From Coriobacteriaceae bacterium (GTDB lineage: Bacteria; Actinomycetota; Coriobacteriia; Anaerosomatales; SLCP01): a DNA stretch of 29,253 nucleotides. Below the pieces are notes generated by a model. That model saw nothing but the letters and a program-made list of their open reading frames with translations, searched no databases and was not told the origin of the DNA. The stretch lies in assembly GCA_003563465.1 (NCBI GenBank), contig PWVH01000057.1, positions 1-29,253 of the forward strand, in the 5' to 3' direction. Numbering within the stretch: position 1 is the stretch's first letter; each line of letters opens with the position of its first letter. Position numbers and translations under genes: made by a program. This document shows positions 22,764 to 29,253 of the stretch, one piece after another.

Positions 22764-24086
22764 CTACGGAAGGGCACTTCTGGCTTCCGCCGCGGTGCGG
22801 ATACTGCCAGTGACGACTGCTGAAGCTCGCTCGGCGCGGACTGTGGCAACGCCCTCGGCGACGGTGTCGGCTACCTTCGGGACACGCGAGGTCACGCGCT
22901 CGACGACGTCTGCAAGCTCCTCGGCCGCCAAAGCACGTGGGGAGTCCGGCGCCACGCACACGAACTCGCTGACGAACGGAGCAAGCGCGGTCACGATTCC
23001 CTCGGCATCCTTGTCCGCCAGCACGCCGAGTATCGCCACCGGATACATTTCACCGAACGCATCGTAAATTGCACCCGAGAGCTCAGTGGCCGCCTGAGGG
23101 TTGTGAGCGCCGTCCACCACCACCCAGGGGTCTTCGCCGACCACTTCGAAGCGCCCGGGAAAGCGGCTATTCCCGAGAGCCTCGCGTACGCGATCCGGAT
23201 TCAGAGCGTGCTCCGACACCGCCTCGGCAGCTGCGATCGAGGTCGCCACGTTGGCCGCCTGATAGCGGGGAGACCGGATCTCCAGCCTGGGGTACTCGGC
23301 GTACAGGCCACGCACATCGAGTCGGGTATGTCCGTCGGGAGAATCGGGTGCAGCGGTTATCAGATAGCGAACGGTCATCCCTTCGGCCACCGGCGTAGAC
23401 TCGCCGTACTCCCTAACCACCCTCACAGCTCTGCGGGAGATACCGACCGTATCGGCGCGCTGCAGAAGAACCTCCTCCACACCGACCGTCCCCGGTCCGA
23501 GAACTGCTGTCGAGCCGGCGATCAGGACCTCTGCTTTCTCGGCGGCGATCTCTTGTTGAGTCGTGCCGAGATGCTCGCCATGGTCGATACCTACTCCGGT
23601 CACGACCGCGACGATCGGCTCTGTCACGGTAGTCGCGTCCCATCTGCCCCCCATCCCCACCTCGAGGACGGCAATGTCGACGGAGAGCTCCCCATACGCC
23701 CACAGCGCGGCAGCCGTGAGAAGCTCGAACTCGGTGAGCTCCACTCCGGCCGAACCGGCGATATCTAGAGCAGCCGCAACTGCCGCTGCGAACATCTCCT
23801 CGGAGACAGGCCTGCCGTCTACTTGAATACGCTCGATATAGGAATGGAGTTCCGGACTGGTGTAGGCCCCCACACTCAAGACCTCGGTCTGCAGCAGCGC
23901 GGCCGTAAACCAGGTGACCGACGACTTGCCGTTGGTGCCCGTGACCTGAACGCAGTCGAACGAGTCCTGGGGACGTCCAAGCCCCTCAGTGATAGCACGG
24001 ATACCGTCCAGAGAAGGGTTGATGCCGAAGACCAACGCCGAGGATAACGCATCGACAGCAGCCTCGTAGTCGAACCGGCGTCCCAC
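22764..24086 (-). CDS. folC: Bifunctional folylpolyglutamate synthase/dihydrofolate synthase
   Basis: Mur-ligase family enzyme adding glutamate to dihydropteroate and to reduced folates. P-loop TGTNGKSS (49-56), SPELHSYIERIQVDG, LEVGMGGRWDATT and GIDHGEHLG are in the central domain. The C-terminal domain has NSRFPGRFEVV and VVDGAHNPQA and ends VVTGSIRTAAEAR. Length 440 is typical. A GTG at 24086 starts 11 bp after valS with an AGGGC-like site. The valS-folC pair is conserved in many Gram-positive bacteria. Confidence 0.93.
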   Translation of the reverse strand: MGRRFDYEAAVDALSSALVFGINPSLDGIRAITEGLGRPQDSFDCVQVTGTNGKSSVTWFTAALLQTEVLSVGAYTSPELHSYIERIQVDGRPVSEEMFAAAVAAALDIAGSAGVELTEFELLTAAALWAYGELSVDIAVLEVGMGGRWDATTVTEPIVAVVTGVGIDHGEHLGTTQQEIAAEKAEVLIAGSTAVLGPGTVGVEEVLLQRADTVGISRRAVRVVREYGESTPVAEGMTVRYLITAAPDSPDGHTRLDVRGLYAEYPRLEIRSPRYQAANVATSIAAAEAVSEHALNPDRVREALGNSRFPGRFEVVGEDPWVVVDGAHNPQAATELSGAIYDAFGEMYPVAILGVLADKDAEGIVTALAPFVSEFVCVAPDSPRALAAEELADVVERVTSRVPKVADTVAEGVATVRAERASAVVTGSIRTAAEARSALP

Positions 24087-24096
24087 CGGGGCTGCC

Positions 24097-26822
24097 CTAC
24101 GCTTCCAGCTCGTCTAGCTGTGCACGCAGCGCAGCGACCTGGTCGGCAAGATCGGCCTCCTTTGTGCGTTCCTTCTCGACGACTTCAGGCGCTGCCTTGC
24201 CGAGGAACCCCTCGTTCGCAAGCTTGCGCTCGACTTTGGCAAGCTCGTCGACGACCCCAGAAAGCTCTTTGGCTACTCGCGCACGCTCCGCGTCGATATC
24301 GACCAACCCCTCTAGAGGAACGTAGACCTCCATTCCTCCTGCCACGGCGCCGACTGAATGGGGCGGCTTCTCGACATCGGTGCCCGCGACAAAGGAGTCG
24401 ATGCCGACCAGGGCGTTGAGATACCCGAATTCTGAGGTGAGAAGCTGGTCTTCGGCATCGACCTGCGTGCGAACGACAACGGGAATACCCTGCCTTGGCG
24501 GTATCCTGTAGCGGGCACGGATCGCACGGACAGCCACCACGATCTCCAGCATCTTTCCCACCGAGCGCTCTGCCCCCTCGTCACGGAAGCGAGCGAGAGC
24601 CTCGGCATCAGGCCATGCCGCCACCATCAGGGAGTCAGCGTGCTCTCCCGTAGCGGTCGAGTCTTCGGCAAGCGGAAGCCGTCGCCAGATCTCCTCGGTC
24701 ACGAAGGGCATCATCGGATGCAGCAGGCGCAAAGCGGTGTCGAGCACGAAGACCAGGTTGCGCTGGGCGGACAGTCGCTCCGCCCGCTCGACCGCCGAAG
24801 CGTCAGGCGGCAAACCTGCCGCAAGGCGTGTCTTGTCAAGCTCGATATACCAGTCGCAGAACTCGCTCCATGTGAAATCGTACAGGGCGCGGGCCACTTC
24901 ACCGAACTGATACGTGGCTATACCCTCATCCACCTTAGCGGCTAAATCAGCTAGTCGTGAGAGGATCCACGCATCCGCCACCGTGGAAACCTCGGGTGCA
25001 CCCGGCTCGAAGTCCTCGTCGAGGTTCATGAGAACGAAACGGCTGGCGTTCCATATCTTGTTCGCGAAGTTGCGCGCAGCCAGTAACTTGTCTTCGGCAA
25101 AACGGATGTCCTGGGTGCCGGTCGTCTGCAACATGAGACCGAAACGCATGCCGTCAGCGCCGTAGTCATCCATGAGTTCCAGCGGATCTATGCCGGTACC
25201 CAGCGACTTGCTCATGCGTTTGCCCTCGGCATTGAAGACCGTGGGATGGATTATCACGTCCTCGAAGGGTACCTTGCCGTCCACGAAATACATGCCGCTC
25301 ATCACCATGCGCGCGACCCATAAGAATAGGATGTCGCGAGCGGTCGAGAGCACGCTTGTGGGATAGAAGCTACGAAGCTCGGGGGTGTCGGCGGGCCAAC
25401 CAAGCGTGGCGAAAGGCCAGAGCTGACTGGAGAACCACGTGTCGAGCACGTCTTCGTCCTGCCGGACGGGACCACCGCATTCGGGGCAGACGCTGAGGTC
25501 GTCCATCGAGACGAACGCGCGATCCTCGCAGGACTCGCTGTCGCAGTAGAAAACCGGGATGCGATGTCCCCACCACAACTGGCGGGATATGCACCAGTCG
25601 CGAATGTTCTCCATCCACTGAAAGTAGACATTCTCCCATCGCTTCGGGTGAAAGATCACCCTGCCGTCGCGTACGGCCTCGATGGCCGGCGCCGCAAGAG
25701 GCTTCATGTCAACGAACCACTGGTCGGAAAGCCATGGCTCGATGGTCGTATGACAGCGATAGCAATGCCCGACCGAATGCAAGTAATCCTCGGTGGTCAC
25801 GAGCAAGCCGGCCGACTCCATGTCGGCGACCACCCGACGGCGCGCCTCGTAGCGGTCCAAACCGGCATAGGGTCCGCCTTCAGCTGAGATCGTCGCGTCG
25901 GGGTTCATAATGTTCACCTTGTCGCAGCCGTGACGTTCGGCGATCTCGAAGTCGTTGGGGTCGTGGGCCGGCGTGACCTTGACCGCACCGGTCCCAAAAG
26001 CCGGATCTACATAGCTGTCGGCCACCACAGGTATCTCCCTGCCGAGAAGCGGCAGCAGAATCGTCGCCCCCACGAGTTCACCGTAGCGATCATCATCCGG
26101 GTTGATGGCAACGCATGTGTCCCCGAGCATCGTCTCCGGGCGGGTGGTTGCCACCACGACATGGTCGCGCCCGGCAACCGGCTTAGTAAGCGGGTAGCGA
26201 AAGTGCCACAGATGGCTGTCGAGGTCCTCGTGCTCGACCTCGATGTCAGATAGTGCGGTTGAACAGCGAGGACACCAGTTGATGATGCGCTTGCCACGAT
26301 AGATGAGTCCGGCGTCGTACCAGTCCACGAAGACCTTGCGTACCGCGTGCTGGTAGGACGGATCCATCGTGAACCACTCGTGGGAGTAATCGCACGAGCA
26401 TCCCATCGCCTTGAGCTGGCCGATGATGGTCGACCCGTGCTCGCGACGCCACTCCCAGCATGCCTCGATGAAAGCCTCCCGGCCCAGATTGTGACGGCTC
26501 CTGCCCTGCTTGGCCAGCATCTGTTCGACCTTGTTCTGAGTCGCGATGCCTGCGTGATCGGTGCCTAACACCCAGCGTGTGGGGCGTCCCGTCATCCGTT
26601 GCTGTCTGATCACCACGTCTTGGATGGTGTTGTTGAGCGCGTGACCCATGTGTAGCGAGCCGGTGACGTTAGGCGGCGGGATGGCAACCGTGAAAGGAGG
26701 CTCCCCGTCTGGTGGAGGCGGTTGCTCGAAATAGCGCCCCGTCATCCACGACTCGAAGATCGGACCCTCGACGGCCTTGGGGTCGTATGCCTTAGGCATC
26801 TCGCTCACGAAAGGCGCTCCGT

Positions 26823-26826
<4 letters not shown>
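24097..26826 (-). CDS. valS: Valine--tRNA ligase
   Basis: Class I synthetase with CP1 editing domain. HIGH motif as HMGH (59-62) after AIPPPNVTGSL; KMSKS motif as RMSKSLG; CPRCSTALSD, and a later CEDR...CPECGGP cluster that could hold zinc; C-terminal coiled-coil arm (about 835-909, VAKELSGVVDELAKVERKL). Length 909 is in range. The GTG at 26826 overlaps the clpX stop as GTGA and was chosen for that. A GTG at 26808 with GGAG 8 nt upstream, and an ATG at 26799, are plausible and would shorten it by 6 or 9 residues. Confidence 0.97.
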
Positions 26827-28078
<1,252 letters not shown>

Positions 28079-28082
<4 letters not shown>

Positions 28083-28696
28083 TCGGCCTCCGCTTTCACG
28101 CCGCGTTTCACGAACACCTCATCCACCAGCCCGTAGGCCATAGCGTCTTCGGCCGTCATGATGTTGTCGCGGTCGGTGTCGCTGTGAATCTTCTCGATGG
28201 GCTGCCCGGTGTGGTACGCGAGGATCTTGTCGAGAGCCTCACGCATACGGAGCATCTCCTTGGCCTGGATCTCAATGTCGCTCACCTGTCCCTGCGTGCC
28301 TCCCCAAGGCTGGTGCATCACTATGCGGCTGTTCGGCAGCGCATAGCGTTTCCCCGTCGTGCCCGCAGCAAGAAGCACCGCTCCCATCGAAGCGCACTGG
28401 CCGATACAGATGGTCGACACGTCGCTTCTCAGGTACTGCATCGTGTCGTATATGGCAAGTCCGGCCGTGACCGAACCGCCAGGCGAGTTGATGTAGAGGT
28501 TGATGTCCTTCTCGGGTTCGGAACTCTCCAGATGGAGGAGTTGTGCAATGATGAGATTGGCGATGTCGTCGTTGATCTCATGGCCGAGGAAGACCACTCT
28601 CTCGTTCAGCAACCGCGAGTAGATGTCGAAACTGCGCTCACCTCGGCTCGTCTGCTCAACGACTATAGGTACCAGGTCGTACGTCTCGTGTGACAT
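28079..28696 (-). CDS. clpP: ATP-dependent Clp protease proteolytic subunit
   Basis: Serine protease forming the tetradecameric ClpP chamber. 205 residues with catalytic S103 (GQCASMGA), H128 (SRIVMHQP) and D177 (DTDRDN); NSPGGSV is the oxyanion-side loop. The usual Ala before ASMGA is a Cys here. The ATG at 28696 lies 13 bp after tig, with GGTGGGA 6 nt upstream; a longer frame to 28843 reads through tig. No obvious long propeptide. Confidence 0.98.
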
Positions 28697-28709
28697 CCTT
28701 CGTCCCACC

Positions 28710-29253
28710 CTACTCATCGGGGTTCTCGCTAGCCGCATCGTCGGCCGAATCGTCAGCCACGTCCTCGGCCGAGTCTTTGGCCGCATCGCTGGCGGCAACG
28801 GCGGCTGCGAGGTTCGCCTCGAAGTCCACTTCCTCTTCTGCAAGCACCTTCACGTTGGACTCATCCATGAGCCACTCTAAAGCCTTGCGGTGCATTATGT
28901 GTTCCGTGATCATCTCGACGGCTCGCGTGCCCTCGATACGCTCCCGCAGTTCCTCAACGGTGGTCTCCCCGACCTCGGCCCAACGCTCTATCTCGGCGTC
29001 GATCTCCTCTTGACTCACTTCCATGTCCTTGGCGCGGAACAGCGCTTCGAGAGCCAACTCCTCGCGTACGACCATCGCTGCCTGAGCCTCCATCTCCTCA
29101 AGCAGCTCTTTGAACTGCTCAGGGGAAGAGTTCGCGAACTTCTCCACATCCAGGCGTTGCATCTTCATATTGCCGAAGAACTCATCGAGCATCGAGTCGC
29201 GTCTCGTATGAATCATCGGCTCGGGAATGTCGCCTTCGAGACGCTCCGCTATG
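28710..29253 (-). CDS. tig: Trigger factor, C-terminal part (5' end outside window)
   Basis: Ribosome-bound chaperone. About 181 residues of the C-terminal helical domain are visible and the frame continues past the right edge (AERLEGDIPEPMIHTRRDSM is the family's 'IPE' entry to this domain). Then come helices with EFFGNMKMQRLDVEKF and LEALFRAKDMEVSQEEIDAEI. It ends in a long acidic Ala/Asp/Glu tail (DAAKDSAEDVADDSADDA). The ribosome-binding and PPIase domains lie outside. Gene order tig-clpP-clpX supports the call. Confidence 0.93.
   Translation of the reverse strand, partial: IAERLEGDIPEPMIHTRRDSMLDEFFGNMKMQRLDVEKFANSSPEQFKELLEEMEAQAAMVVREELALEALFRAKDMEVSQEEIDAEIERWAEVGETTVEELRERIEGTRAVEMITEHIMHRKALEWLMDESNVKVLAEEEVDFEANLAAAVAASDAAKDSAEDVADDSADDAASENPDE

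Overview
The window looks like a chromosomal housekeeping segment of a fairly high-GC Actinomycetota bacterium, possibly a deep lineage near Coriobacteriia (inference; no rRNA marker is present). Three things support this. The arginine genes have the actinobacterial order argC-J-B-D-F-R-G-H. pheS-pheT lies directly upstream of them, and infC-rpmI-rplT lies just upstream of pheST. This is the neighbourhood known from Mycobacterium and Streptomyces. Nearly every gene is on the minus strand. The exceptions are one small membrane protein gene and the tail of a Pro-Glu-repeat protein at the left edge.

Read in the direction of transcription (right to left): tig (3' part), clpP, clpX, valS and folC form a tight protein-quality-control and tRNA-charging cluster. 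A two-helix membrane protein with eight zinc-ribbon cysteines follows, then thrS. Next comes an unrecognised membrane-anchored protein whose reading frame is interrupted by an amber codon just before its membrane helix. infC-rpmI-rplT has its own sigma70-type promoter, a leader of about 240 nt with a Rho-independent attenuator, and an apparent ATC start for infC. A SipW-type signal peptidase and its TasA-like substrate sit between rplT and pheS. pheS has a leader containing a T-box-like antiterminator fold.

The arginine operon has a promoter with TGCATT/AATGCA inverted repeats that fit an ArgR operator. It encodes a complete route from N-acetylglutamate to arginine, using the acetyl-recycling ArgJ and including its own repressor. 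Downstream come polX (polymerase X plus PHP exonuclease), the lone plus-strand DUF5658-like gene, and a coupled mpg-nif3 pair.

Four-base GTGA or ATGA stop/start overlaps recur (mpg/nif3, argD/argF, tasA/sipW, clpX/valS, clpP/clpX, possibly argG/argH), suggesting translational coupling. The least conventional items are the altered T-box-like pheST leader, the tasA-sipW pair inside an otherwise conserved translation block, the amber-split gene, and the non-AUG infC start with its attenuated leader.
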